DNA from: Cordylochernes scorpioides
Taxonomy: Eukaryota; Arthropoda; Arachnida; Pseudoscorpiones; Chernetidae
Direction of reading: 5' to 3'
Length of the DNA: 64,000 bases
Assembly: GCA_030710605.1 (NCBI GenBank)
Contig: CP092869.1
Coordinates: 7,521,866-7,585,865, forward strand
Position 1 is the stretch's first letter, and every line of letters starts with the position of its first letter. Below are positions 20,771-30,867 of this stretch, piece by piece. Made by a program: the position numbers and the translations under genes. Below the pieces are notes generated by a model. That model did no database searches and was not told the DNA's origin. It saw only the letters and a list, made by a program, of their open reading frames with translations.

Positions 20771-21476
20771 TATAAAAAACGATCGTACAAGCTCAAATGA
20801 TTGTAACTGTAAATAGGCGTCTTTTCAGAAAGCTTGTACGATCACCCTCTTATATAAAAAAAACTCTTTTCCCTGACTTGTGTTACTTATTCTAAATAGA
20901 AAATAGGTATTATCGTTGTTATAATAAATATTATAATTATATATTTTATAATTAAGCTATATCTCAAGTTATAAAAATAACACGTATCAGAGTGGTTTCA
21001 TTCTAGATGTTTTTGCCTTTAGACCTCGCACCTGAGACAGCACGTTTAAAAAAATAATTAAATCGAAGTTAGTGTCAACGTTATAAAATCGAGCTATTCT
21101 CATTCTGCTAAAATTTCCAATTACAGAATAAGGAGATCAGATCCCTCCCTATAATACAAAGATATTAAAAAAAGATAATATCAAGATGGTTTTAATGATA
21201 ATGATAATGTTTTAGTGTTTATGTACAAAAAGTGAACGGGAAAAATTGACTGTTCTAAGTGTTTATATATAAAAAAAAGAACGTACCTGGATCTGTAAAA
21301 GAAAAATATAAAAATATGTTTCTTTCTTTTTCTAAATATTAGGAAGGATTACTACTACTACCTCTTTATCAATTTATTGTTGAATTGTGCAAAATTTTGT
21401 TTTATTTTCTTTCACAAATCAGAAATGCTCCCTTTTTTTAATATAAAAATTCACTAAATCGCCTTTTGACTCAAGC
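20771..21476. other. AT-rich spacer, nothing recognised
   Basis: Aligned in part with 52,638-52,850 and 53,240-53,430 of copy B. No gene or structured element seen. Confidence 0.45.
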
Positions 21477-21489
21477 TATTTTAACTGTG

Positions 21490-21774
21490 AAAAAATAGTA
21501 CAAATGTGATATTTTACTGGGATAAGGTCCATAAATTATTTAAAAAAGGCATCTCCTTATCGTGCAACTGAAAGTTGCTGATGGCTTGGGCCATCTATCA
21601 GAATAAATATCAACTATTCTCGTTGATATTTAATTATTAACTATAAATATATTCGGCCAATTCTGGAATAATTAAAAATCAACGAGAATAGTTTATATTT
21701 ATTCCAATAGATGGCGCAAGCCATCAGCAACTTTCAGTTGCACGATAAGGAGATGCCTTTTTCATATTTTAACT
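21490..21774. mobile_element. Family-1 foldback element with 13-bp target duplication, copy A only
   Basis: Flanked by TATTTTAACTGTG at 21,477-21,489 and 21,775-21,787. Begins AAAAAATAGTACAAATGTGA, the characteristic unpaired lead of the family, then palindromic arms (GGCATCTCCTTATCGTGCAA / GCACGATAAGGAGATGCC). The centre with the ribozyme is deleted. Absent from copy B near 53,890. Confidence 0.8.
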
Positions 21775-22341
21775 GTGTTACAAAAATCATTAATTCCGAA
21801 ATTAAAACCCACTTTCCTAAAGTAAACAAAGAACTTAGCTGCTCAATGGCTGCTTATTGGCTGATCAAGGTCACATGATAGTAGATAACCAACCAGCAGG
21901 CGAATAAACAGACAACCATAAGTGTCACGTGATATAACCAGCCAATCAGGAATGTGCTATACATAGAATCACCCTTTTATAGCTGTGAGACTCAATGAAA
22001 ACACTAATTAAACTAGATAAAAATAATTGAATACACAAGCTATTAAAGAAAAGAGAGGTATCAAAGAAAGAAGAGAGGCGTTGATGAGTCTGTTACATCA
22101 CTTAGCCAAATACCTGGAGGGTAGAATCAACAAAGTGACAAAAACATCCATGTTACAAGTGTTTTGTTAGCGATCCTCCAATTACCCCATACATTATTTA
22201 CCTAGCTTTACATTTTGTGAATCTAGAGTTTTTTTTTATCTTAACCACATCTGGAATCAATTTATAAGTCTTCTGTAAACATCGTTTGGTTTTTTTTTTA
22301 ATTATTCGCTGATGATTCTTTTTGAAATTTTTCGTTTGAAA

Positions 22342-22420
22342 ACAAGTCGGTGGACGAGTGGGTAAAACTCTCGATTCCCGACAGTCATAAACCGAGATTG
22401 AATCCTGCATTAACATTTTG
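22342..22420 (+). pseudogene. tRNA-derived relic
   Basis: GTCGGTGGACGAGTGGGTAA resembles a tRNA-Ser/Leu-type A box, GAGATTGAATCCTGC a B box, spaced as in a tRNA. The anticodon arm has only three pairs. Copy B has the same relic at 54,529-54,606 with GAATCCCGC. Confidence 0.45.
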
Positions 22421-22873
22421 TTTAATATGTGAATAACCTTCACATATTATTCATTTTTGTAAATATCATAAACTAGGTTGTTCTTGTTGAGCGGTACCTA
22501 ATATAGTGATTTTGAACCGGCTGAGTTTTCGTTTAAATATCTTTTCAATGAAGATTTATTTTTATCTGAAATTATATTTGGCTGTTAATCTTATTATTTA
22601 TTTTAAATTATTAGTAAAATTAGGTTAAGCATAGAATACCATGTGTGTGTATGTGAATATTTTGATCTTTGTGAATAATATTAACGACTTTTTTTTTTGC
22701 ATGACAGTTTCTCAGTTAATAATACTTACAAAATATATATTCTGCTATATGTATATAATATATTTTATAGACAGATTCTGATAAATATTTGAAATATTTC
22801 GGATAAAGATTTGTATATCTTGAAAGTTTTAACTAGTGCATTTACAATTCAAGTGTAATAAAGAAAATTATTA

Positions 22874-23036
22874 TAAAATAAATAAAGCTTCAAGGGTTAA
22901 GTTTCTTGTACAACTTTTCATTTTCAAGCTTTCGGACTTGTTAGTGCTTCAAAAGGAGTATCACGTTATTAAGCTTGAAAATAAAAAGTTGAACAAGAAA
23001 CTTAACCCTGGAAGCTTTATTTATTTTATAACATTA
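22874..23036. mobile_element. Palindromic element with TTGAAG...CCGAAAG hinge hairpin
   Basis: ATAAATAAAGCTTCAAGGG...TTTTCATTTTCAAGCTT and its reverse complement ending GGAAGCTTTATTTAT. The hinge, read on the minus strand, gives TTGAAGCACTAACAAGTCCG then AAAGC, one of the recurrent hairpins. Copy B: 55,428-55,590. Confidence 0.75.
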
Positions 23037-23315
23037 TAAATCAGGGAAGTATGTTTATTTTTAAGTTAAAGAAAGTGCTTACAAAAACTGAATATTAAAG
23101 ATATAAGGATTTTTAAACAGAAAGTTATAGCTTACTTTCAATCACATGGATTAAAACATTTAAAAATTAAATCTATTGTTAGTTGCTTAGCAGTGTAAAT
23201 CTAAAAACAATTCATTTTATTCTAAAAAACGAAAATTTTAACGCACAAATAGTATAAAATATAATTTTATATCAAATCGAAAATACGCACACGCACACTT
23301 TTTTTTATTGATAAC

Positions 23316-23988
23316 TAGCCGAATAACCCGGGCAACGCCCGGGTTTTACCCGATTAAATGTTTTTATTCAAATACTATTCGTTACAATTATAAATTGGCA
23401 CCGTGGATGTCACTTTTGTGAAACGTCCCGCTCCAAACTTTGTGTGTTTTTAAAATATAAAAATAAATATGTAAATTTTCACAACGATATTTGAAAAATA
23501 TATTATTTTGATTTTCAAATACTATTCGTTACAATTATAAATTGGCGCCGTGGATGTCACTCTTGTGAAACGTCCCGCTCCAAACTTTGTGTCTGAGAAG
23601 CGATATTTTTTTAGAAAGATGATCTGGCTTTTGTTTTCTGCTCGAATGAATGTTTTTCTGTTAGAATTTTGTTCCTGCGCACAAAATAATGAACTGGGTT
23701 CACCCGTGGTCTCTGCTTTTTGGAATTTTTCCCGATATAATTTTGTATCTGATAATCAAACATGATACAGCAATATCGTCATCATCATTTTCTGACTAAA
23801 AATATATAGTTTTAATAATTGATTTATATATTTTTTAAAATAGCCTATCGTCTTCCCCGTATTTTTTTACCTATGTATGGAAATTTTGGTTTGAATTAGT
23901 GAACTACTGCGAATTTGTATACCGGACATACAAACAAACAGACAGACAAACATACAAACATTCATTTTTATATATAGAGAGATATATC
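23316..23988 (+). mobile_element. CCCGGG-family retroposon, full copy, insertion only in copy A
   Basis: Starts ACTAGCCGAATAACCCGGGC (hairpin CCCGGGCAACGCCCGGG), contains two direct repeats of TACTATTCGTTACAATTATA...GATGTCAC, and ends ACAAACATTCATTTTTATAT then ATAGAGAG. Copy B has the uninterrupted target near 55,866 (TGATAATATATCTTT). Small frames inside are not recognisable proteins, so it is non-autonomous. Confidence 0.75.
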
Positions 23989-24078
23989 TTTAATGAAGTA
24001 AGAAGTTATTTATGTTAAAATAAATGTCAAAAAGGTAGGTAATATGTCTTCACTACCCACTTTTAAATAAATTTTATA

Positions 24079-25352
24079 CAGTAGAACTACCTCCCTGTAA
24101 AGGACACCTAATTGCAAAGCCAAAGTGTCCTTTATGGAGAGGTGTCCTCTTACATTAGAGTTGCTACAGTAGAACATTCCTGTAAAGGACACCTAATTTC
24201 AGAGCCAAAGTGTCCTTTAGAGAAAGGTGTCCTCTTACATGAGAGTTGCTACAGTAGAACATTCCTATAAAGGACACCTAATTTCAGAGCCGAAGTGTCC
24301 TTTAGAGAGAGGTGCCCTCTTATCGGAGAGTTGCTACAGTAGAACCTCCCTGTAAATGACTCCTAATTGCAGAGCCAAAGTGTCCTTTATGGAGAGGTGT
24401 TCTCTTACATGAGAGTTGCTACAGTAGAACATTCCTGTAAAGGACACCTAATTTCAGAGCCAAAGTGTCCTTTAGGGAGAAGTGTCCTCTTACACGAGAG
24501 TTGCTACAGTAGAACATTCCTGTAAAGGACACCTAATTTCAGAGCCAAAGTGTCCTTTAGGGAGAAGTGTCCTCTTACACGAGAGTTGCTACAGTAGAAC
24601 CTCTCTGTAAAGGACACCTAATTTCAGAGCCAAAGTGTCCTTTAGGGAGAAGTGTCCTCTTACACGAGAGTTGCTACAGTAGAACCTCTCTGTAAAGGAC
24701 ACCTAATTTCAGAGCCAAAGTGTCCTTTAGGGAGAAGTGTTCTCTTACACGAGAGTTTCTACAGTAGAACATTCCTGTAAAGGATACCTAATTGCAGAGT
24801 CAAAGTGTCCGTTATGGAGAAGTGTCCTCTTACCGGAGAGTTGCTACAGTAGAACCTCTCTGTAAAATACACCTAATTGCAGAGATAAAGTGCCCTTTAT
24901 GGAGAGACTAGCCGAATGACCCTTGCAACGCCCGTGTTTTACCCGATTGAATGTTTTTATTCAAATACTATTTGTTACAATTATAAATTGGCGCCTTAAA
25001 TAAATGCATATATTAGTTAATACCTATAGCCTATTTGCTTTATCTGTCTATGTACTGTTGGCTACCGTAGGCGTATCATACTGGGAAAAAGAAAGAGAGG
25101 ATTCCATTTAGTTATTAACTAATATATGCATTTATTTAAGGAGCAACCCGCTCCAACACAATAGTTACAAAAACGAAAAAGCGAGTGGGGGAGGCATGAT
25201 GGGGGGGGGGCAAAGGTGGCGTGATCGTAGCATATAGAATATTCTCTTAGCGGAGAGTTACTAAATTGTAAAAATGGTATTTTGCAAATGAAAACTGTCC
25301 TTTGTGGAGAGGTGTCCGCTAGCAGGGTGTCTGCTAAAGGGAGGTTCTACTG
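24079..25352. mobile_element. Second internally expanded TIR element (GTAGAACCTCC type)
   Basis: Left edge CAGTAGAACTACCTCCCTG, right edge GGGAGGTTCTACTG. Units of about 80-85 bp (CAGTAGAACATTCCTGTAAAG...GAGAGTTGCTA) are tandemly repeated about ten times. A retroposon fragment and a MITE interrupt it at 24,908-25,240. Copy B has a shorter uninterrupted version at 55,965-56,662. Confidence 0.8.
24908..25240 (+). mobile_element. Retroposon fragment carrying a nested 148-bp MITE
   Basis: ACTAGCCGAATGACCCTTGC starts a CCCGGG-family copy inserted in the TIR array; at 24,994-25,142 it is split by a foldback MITE with termini CCTTAAATAAATGCATATAT and the reverse complement. A G10 homopolymer follows at about 25,200. 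Neither is in copy B. Confidence 0.65.
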
Positions 25353-25424
25353 AATATATTAATCATTAATATTATTGCTTTTGCGCGAAATATGTTATGA
25401 GAATTTTTTTGTGGTAGTTCAAAC

Positions 25425-25472
25425 GGCGAAACCGCTGGGAGGGTTCACCACTGAAAGCCAGGCCCTTCCATT
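25425..25472 (+). other. Covarying pseudoknot-like motif (copy 4)
   Basis: CGGC, GAAACCGCT, GGGAGGG, TTCACCACTGAAA, GCCAG, G, CCCTTCC. Slightly decayed; counterpart at about 56,737-56,786. Confidence 0.4.
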
Positions 25473-25564
25473 ATTTTATCATTGCAGTAAGGACAGTAGA
25501 AAATTGATTTATTTTTGAAAGAATCATACGCGTCAAAAATAATTCGAATTTATAATATCAATTA

Positions 25565-25842
25565 CATCTATCCCCCGATTTACACGATAGATACGTTCCT
25601 GAGAAAAACGCGTAAATCGGGGGATAGGTGTACACAGAAATAAAAATAAAATGCATTGACAGGTTAAAATATGTAGTCAGCACATAAGCTCGGGATTCCT
25701 CGTGAGATGTGTACACAGCGCATGTGTTCAATCACAGTAGCATTTAGTATAGTGCGATAAAAACAAAAAAAAAACTTATTTGGAAAACCGTGTAAAAGCG
25801 AAAACGTGTAAAACAAGTACCGTGTAAATCGGGGGATAGGTG
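25565..25842. mobile_element. pogo-like MITE (CACCTATCCCCCGATTTACAC)
   Basis: Termini CATCTATCCCCCGATTTACA and GTGTAAATCGGGGGATAGGTG are inverted and flanked by TA. A third copy of the TIR text lies just inside the left end. Copy B has a near-identical element at 56,877-57,155. No ORF. Confidence 0.85.
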
Positions 25843-26343
25843 TATTCCCATAATTTCCATCGAAAAATTAAGTTAACTAGTGACGTTAACTATTAATATT
25901 ATCTATAAATTGATAAATAGTTAGCGAACACACGGTGAGTCCCAAGAAAGGAATGTTGCTAAACAAAAAATACCAATCAATGGAGATTAAAGCTGAAATA
26001 AATTACTATAACAAATTAAACTCCTGTTTTTTCACCATTCCAGAAATGATAAACAGATATAATTAATCATTTGTGTTTTTGTATTGTTTAAATAATGGTT
26101 TAACTGGGGAGAAGTTAATTTGTTGGAATTCTATTTATTGGGATGTGAGATAAACTAAACGTTGTAGTGGGAATAACTGAGTTATATATCAAACTCTTTC
26201 GCTATCTATCGGCGAAATCTGTGCGAATAGCTACTATTCATAGCTACTACTATAATTACTAATTTAGCAGGACACTTAAGATAATCTATGTTCTGAGCCC
26301 TTGATATACTACATAGTCACATATTGTAACAAAGTATATATAT

Positions 26344-26837
26344 TAAGAAAAAGGCATCATCTTATCGTGCAAATGAAAGTTGCTGATAGCTTGCGCCATC
26401 TATCGGAATAAATATCAACTATTCTCGTTGATTTTTAATTATTCCAGAATTGGCCAAATACACATTCTTGATTAATCAAGAAAATCTAACCAAGGACGCT
26501 TTTCGGGCTGTTGGCCCTCAGCAGAGTGGTACAAGCTGTACCTCAACGACCAAAAATTTGGTCATTCGGGCACCCTGAAAAATCATGAAACGGGTAGTTA
26601 AGGCCAGAATTGCGTGAGACCGCGACACAATGTGAAAGAATAGTACAAATGTAACATTGTACTGGGATAAGGTGCATAAATTAAGAAAAAGGCATCTCCT
26701 TATCGTGCAACTGGAAGTTGCTGATGGTTTGCGCCATCAATCTGAATAAATATCAACTATTCTCGTTAATTATTCCAGAATTGGCCCCAAATACCCATTC
26801 TTGATTAATCAAGAGAAGCTAACCACGGACGTATTTA
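26344..26837 (-). mobile_element. Retrozyme-like head-to-tail partial dimer (338-bp unit)
   Basis: TTAAGAAAAAGGCATC occurs at 26,343 and 26,681, defining a 338-bp direct repeat. The first unit is complete and contains a hammerhead relic (26,489-26,530). The second stops at CTAACCACGGACG, within a few bases of the ribozyme cleavage position. A dimeric arrangement whose end lies near the cleavage site is what retrozymes (short hammerhead retroposons copied through circular RNA) leave. Absent from copy B. Confidence 0.65.
26489..26530 (-). ncRNA. Degenerate hammerhead ribozyme, family 1
   Basis: On the minus strand: ACCACT, CTGCTGA, GGGC-CAACA-GCCC, GAAAA, GCGTC, CTTGGT. Stem II is perfect and GUC is kept, but A6 of the core is C and stem I has two mismatches. 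Probably inactive. Confidence 0.65.
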
Positions 26838-27522
26838 TTATTTTTTATGTTTAAATTTTGCTATACTCTGTACAATTCCCTCTTTTGCTTATCTTTTGTT
26901 AATCATTCATAGTTTTGTTCTTGCCTGAAATAAATTGTTGTCTCATCCCGAAGTTGGTCTTCCCTAATTTTCCACGTGGCAATATATTTATCCATCTGTA
27001 TGATCCGAGTATAATTTCACTATTGTACTATTTCTTCACATTGTAAGAAAACGTTAGCAGAAATGATTTAAAAGTTAATTTATCCATTACTTATCCAATT
27101 TGACCTTTTAAAACAGGTTTTTCTGCATATGCATATATATTTTAAAGCCATGATACCTTAATATGAAGTATTATATGACAATAAGTTAGACGATGTTATT
27201 TAACATCTCTCCATTAAACTCCTGTATGAAAAAAATGTACTTAAAGTGTTCCAAGTACTTGATGCATCCTGGCCTCATTCTCACAGTACTTAATGGCTGA
27301 GAGGGACATATGAAAAGAGAATCAGCTAAGTGTGTCTTATAGAATAATATTTAAATGTGTGGCATTGAATTTCAATTATTTGGAAATAGTAAATATGTTT
27401 ATTCAAAATAGTAACCCTTTATATAAAATTATCTAAATTTAAATGTAATATTAACGGTTTTTATATTAATATATTTTAATATGGACCCTTGAAATTTCTC
27501 TATTACGAAGTTTTACATTATA

Positions 27523-28396
27523 TACACTAATGCACAATACCTATGGAAGTTGTGCCTTTTACCATGTATATCGGGATTCGGACAATAACTCTGAAAGATA
27601 TTACAGTGACCTTTATTGAAGACACACGAGATAACCAATATACACTTATGGACAAAACTTAAGAAAGTTGTGCCTTTTAGCATGTATTTCGGGATTCAGA
27701 CAATAACTCTGAAATATACACTCATAGACAAAACTTAAGAAGGTATACCTTTTACCATGTATATCGGGATTCAGACAATAACTCTGAAAGATATTACAGT
27801 GATCTTTATTGAAGACACACGAGATAACCAATATACACTCATTGACAAAACTTAAGGAAGTTGTACCTTTTAGCATGTATATCGGGATTCAGACAATAAC
27901 TCTGAAAGATATTACAGTGACCTTTATTGAAGACACACGAGATAACCAATATACACTCATGGACAAAATAAAGAAAGTTGTACATTTTAGCATGTTTATC
28001 AGGTGTCAGACAATAACTCTGAAAGATATTACAGTAACCTTTATTGAAGACACACGAGATAACCAATATACACTTATGGACAAAATTTAAGGAAGTTGTG
28101 CCTTTTAGCATGTATATCGGGATTCAGACAATAACTCTAAAAGATATTACAGTGACCTTTATTGAAGACACAGGAGATAACCAATATACACTCATGGACA
28201 AAACTTAAGGAAGTTGTACCTTTTAGCATGTATATCAGGATTGAGACAATAACTCTGAAAGATATTACAGTGACCTTTATTGGAGACATACGAGATAACT
28301 AAGTGTGAACAAAATTGAATCTGTCTTCTTAAAGAAACAGACTACAGACGATATCAAAAATTTTCCACTTCCTTGAGTTTTGTTCATTAGTGCACG
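27523..28396. mobile_element. Tc1/mariner-type element with internal 118-bp tandem array
   Basis: Outer TIRs ACACTAATGCACAATACCTA and ...TTGAGTTTTGTTCATTAGTG. Inside, units starting ACACTCATGGACAAAACTTA recur every 117-118 bp (TTGTACCTTTTAGCATG at 27,861, 27,978, 28,096 and 28,214). Copy B: 58,801-59,436. A lone unit is at 33,061-33,195. No transposase present. Confidence 0.75.
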
Positions 28397-28910
28397 TATA
28401 TATATATTCATTATTCTTAGGTAAATTCTTTAAAATTGAGAAGAGATTAAAACAAAAGTTAATAATTATTAATAGGATAAAATACACAAGTATATATCCC
28501 AATATAATATTCCACCTAAGAATGTAGTTAAGATATGATTAGGAAGAAAAGAACTACGATAACATGATGATCATTACTGTCTTCTGATATTTAAAAAAAA
28601 TCCAGAAAAATCTTCATTAAGGTAATCGAAGATAACATCGTTAGCGGCCGTTCATTTTTAAATATCCACATTCCACGATGTAGTTCGATAATAGTCAAAT
28701 TTCGTTTTTCAGCAAAATACCTAATTCTGAAATATCTTCTGCTAACCAATATTGTATTTTTTTATCAATATATTAATCAACCAGTCGCGATATTGAAAAA
28801 TTTGCAACTATTATACAGAGAAAAAGAAACAAACCAACAAACATATTATAACTTGAAAAACCGAAAGAAAAGAAATAAAGATGAAAAGATCAGGTGTTGA
28901 AATCAATATT

Positions 28911-29091
28911 AAAAATGGCATATCCTGACCAGGACCAGGATTCGTGGATGGCTTTTCTTGATTTATCAAGAAATTGGGTTGGCCAAATATCAGGGAACAG
29001 GTTAAATCAATGTTTAGTTGATTTCTGTTCCACCAGATGGCGCTCTGCCTTCTTTAAAGCACATGTGCTCCTGGTTAGGATATGCCATTTT
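28911..29091. mobile_element. Foldback MITE (ATGGCGC family, divergent)
   Basis: AAAAATGGCATATCCTGACC and GGTTAGGATATGCCATTTT are the inverted ends; the centre TTTATCAAGAAATTGGGTTG links it to 7,852. Copy B: 59,936-60,116. Confidence 0.75.
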
Positions 29092-29182
29092 AATATATTA
29101 TATAACTTATAGAATTAAATATTTAAAGTTTTACATGTTTTTGAAAAAAGAGCAATCCATAAATAAATCTTTAAATAAAAAG

Positions 29183-29377
29183 GATCAAAATGTCATTTAT
29201 TTTTACCAATATTTCAGTTAGCTGAGCGCCAGCCTTTATCAAAGTATTATAACATTTCTCAAAGTGTGTCTACACACTAAAGTTTAAAGCCGACACACTT
29301 TAAAATGTGATAACACCTTGATAAAGGTTGGCGTTCAGCCAACTGAAATATTGGTAAAAATAAATTACATTTTGATT
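29183..29377. mobile_element. Palindromic element with TTGATAA-stem-GAAAT hairpins
   Basis: Arms ATCAAAATGTCATTTATTTT...CCAATATTTCAGTTAGCTGA and the reverse complement. The hairpin ACC-TTGATAA-AGGTTGGC-GTTCA-GCCAACT-GAAATATT-GGT resembles a decayed hammerhead layout (stem I ACC/GGT). Copy B: 60,214-60,409. Confidence 0.7.
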
Positions 29378-29412
29378 CAATATATGCCTTTTTATATCAA
29401 GTTTTTCATGTA

Positions 29413-29664
29413 TTATTCGACAGAGTTCATAATTTTATATAGACAAAGTGGCTGATGTAAGAGAATTAAAATATTTAGATCAGGGAACAAACGATGTCTC
29501 ACTTCTGTAAAGTTCGGACAGTCGTAGATAAGGTGAAGAGCAATTTGTTCAGTTTCTCCGCAGTAATAATTTGGTGTTTCTGATAGGTCTCTTTTATATA
29601 AGTATTTCTGGAATTTTCCGTGACAAAGTGAGTGACTATAAAATTTTGATGAAACTGTAACCAA
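29413..29664 (-). pseudogene. Non-LTR retrotransposon ORF2 C-terminus
   Basis: The frame contains HGKFQKYLYKRDLSETPNYY then CGETEQIALHLIYDC, the pattern GHGxFxxYLxRF...CxCG..E...H.l..C that ends I/Jockey/R1-type ORF2 proteins. The first Cys of the knuckle is Tyr here; in copy B (about 60,445-60,690) NCSCG is kept. Frame changes upstream prevent further reading; RT is not present in the window. It lies in a 3' end fragment only. Confidence 0.65.
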
Positions 29665-29733
29665 TATTCTATTATGAAATAATTCGCTTGTTTGATCGTT
29701 CTATGATAAGTCACAATTTGGATTATAGATTAT

Positions 29734-30019
29734 AAACACAAGGTAATAAGACCAAATCCAAATAAATAAATAGTGTGTGACGTTTCGGTAACAGCGTTGT
29801 TACCATCTTCAGACAAAAGTATTGAATGAGAAATTTTACCACAGCATGTTTTAAATATTTACTGTTATCAAGTGTGTAATGCAAAACACACTTGATAACT
29901 ATTTAAAGCATGCTGAGGTAAAATTTCTCATTCAGTACTTTTGTCTGAAGATGGTAACAACGCTGTTACCGAAACGTCACACACTATTTATTTGGATTTG
30001 GTCTTATTAACTTGTGTTT
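29734..30019. mobile_element. Large palindrome with CTGAAGA-stem-GAAACGTC hairpins
   Basis: Arms of about 140 bp (AAACACAAGGTAATAAGACC... and reverse) meet at a short hinge near 29,880. Each arm carries GTCTGAAGATGGTAAC-AACGCT-GTTACCGAAACGTCAC: boxes CTGAAGA and GAAAC with GTC, separated by a 6-bp stem and one extra T. Copy B: 60,771-61,046, with paired changes in the hairpin. Confidence 0.8.
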
Positions 30020-30390
30020 AGATAGTTCTAGTAGAGTTGTCAACATGCCATCCCAATTCCATTTGTAGTGTTTCTTATTGGTTGCCTCAAAATCTCAAGA
30101 CACCACAAAAGATAGCCTTTATTTAGACAATATTGTAGGCTAAGTATTTATTATTTTATTAACAGAGTATCTTTTTTTATGTTTATATTTTACTACTCTG
30201 TAAACTTACCTCATTGTTTTTCTTTAGTTTATCATTCATAGTTTAAGAAAACAGGTATTTCATGATCGTGCAATTAAAAGTTACTGATGGCTTGCGCCAT
30301 CTATCGGAATAAATATCAACTATTCTCGTTGATTTTTTAATTATTCCAATATTGGCCAAATACCCATTCTTGATTAATCAAGAAAAGCTA

Positions 30391-30432
30391 ACCACGGACG
30401 CGTTTCGGGCTGTTGGCTCTCATCAGCGTGGT
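30391..30432 (-). ncRNA. Hammerhead ribozyme, type I with minimal stem III (family 1)
   Basis: Minus-strand order: stem I ACCACG; core CTGATGA; stem II GAGC-CAACA-GCCC (one A-C mismatch; the 26.5-kb copy has GGGC); core GAAA; minimal palindromic stem III ACGCGT; cleavage site GUC; stem I CGTGGT, a perfect 6-bp match to the first strand. All invariant hammerhead bases are present. The short palindromic stem III is like that of newt satellite and Penelope-type hammerheads, which often act as dimers. Predicted cleavage lies between plus-strand positions 30,396 and 30,397. Confidence 0.85.
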
Positions 30433-30509
30433 GCAAGTTGTACCTCAACGACCAAAAAGGCTGTTCTTTGGGGCTTCCTGAAAAACCATGAAACAGGTAT
30501 TTATGCCGG

Positions 30510-30549
30510 AAGCCGACGAGGGCCAACAGCCCGAAAACCGTACGTGGTT
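30510..30549 (+). ncRNA. Degenerate hammerhead in the opposite arm
   Basis: CCGACGA, GGGC-CAACA-GCCC, GAAAA, then CGTGG. Stem II is perfect, but U4 of the core is C and stem I no longer pairs. It is the inverted partner of the ribozyme at 30,391. Confidence 0.55.
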
Positions 30550-30867
30550 AGCTTTTCTTGATTAATCAAGAAACGGTATTTGGCCAATTCTGGAATAATT
30601 AAAAAGGAACGATTAGTTGATATTTATTCCGATAGATGGCGCAAGCCATCAGCAACTTTCAGTTGTACAATCAGGAAATGCCTGTTTTCTTAATTTATCT
30701 ACCTGATCCAAGTAAAAAATTCACTTTTGTACTATTTTTCACATTCATAGTTTGTTGTGTCATCCCGAAGTTTGTCTTTCCTAATTTTACACGTGGCAAT
30801 ATAACCAAACTTCAGGGCACACACACCTTATAAACATTCTTTTATATTTACATAACCTTTCTCTTGT

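Larger units (their letters stand above)
26325..26981 (+). mobile_element. Solo LTR interrupted by a ribozyme-family insertion
   Basis: TGTAACAAAG...CCACGTGGCA is a short LTR-like unit with a 4-bp ATAT duplication; the uninterrupted counterpart at 57,967-58,142 is 176 bp. Here 26,344-26,837 is inserted near its 5' end. Confidence 0.7.
30245..30741 (-). mobile_element. Family-1 palindromic retroposon with hammerhead ribozyme, 12-bp target duplication
   Basis: Flanked by CATTCATAGTTT at 30,233-30,244 and 30,742-30,753; copy B has the empty target at 61,260-61,271. Read on the minus strand it begins TGAAAAATAGTACAAAAGTG, has the unpaired lead, then an arm, a ribozyme relic in reverse, a unique centre, a good ribozyme (30,391-30,432) and the reverse arm. 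The 497 bp contain no ORF, so it must use proteins from elsewhere. Confidence 0.85.
30134..30798 (+). mobile_element. Solo LTR interrupted by a hammerhead-bearing element
   Basis: TGTAGGCTAAG...CACGTGGCA flanked by ATAT at 30,130-30,133 and 30,799-30,802. The intact counterpart at 61,160-61,336 lacks the 497-bp insertion at 30,245-30,741. Confidence 0.7.
2938..30867 (+). repeat. Segmental copy A (homologous to 34,213-61,407)
   Basis: Order and orientation of many repeats and single-copy stretches match copy B. The offset is 31,275 at the left edge and about 30,540 at the right edge. For example, 25,841-26,245 and 57,152-57,560 differ by about eight changes in ~400 bases by eye. The homology ends at the same place in both copies, just after the LTR end at 30,798 / 61,336 (TTTCTCTTGT / TTTCTTTTGT). 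Differences are mostly insertions in one copy. It may be a real segmental duplication or two haplotypes joined in assembly. Confidence 0.9.

Noticed and set aside
25565..25842. Pseudoknot/HDV-like ribozyme in C- and G-rich ends
   Set aside because: The C/G runs are simply the terminal inverted repeats of a TA-flanked MITE.
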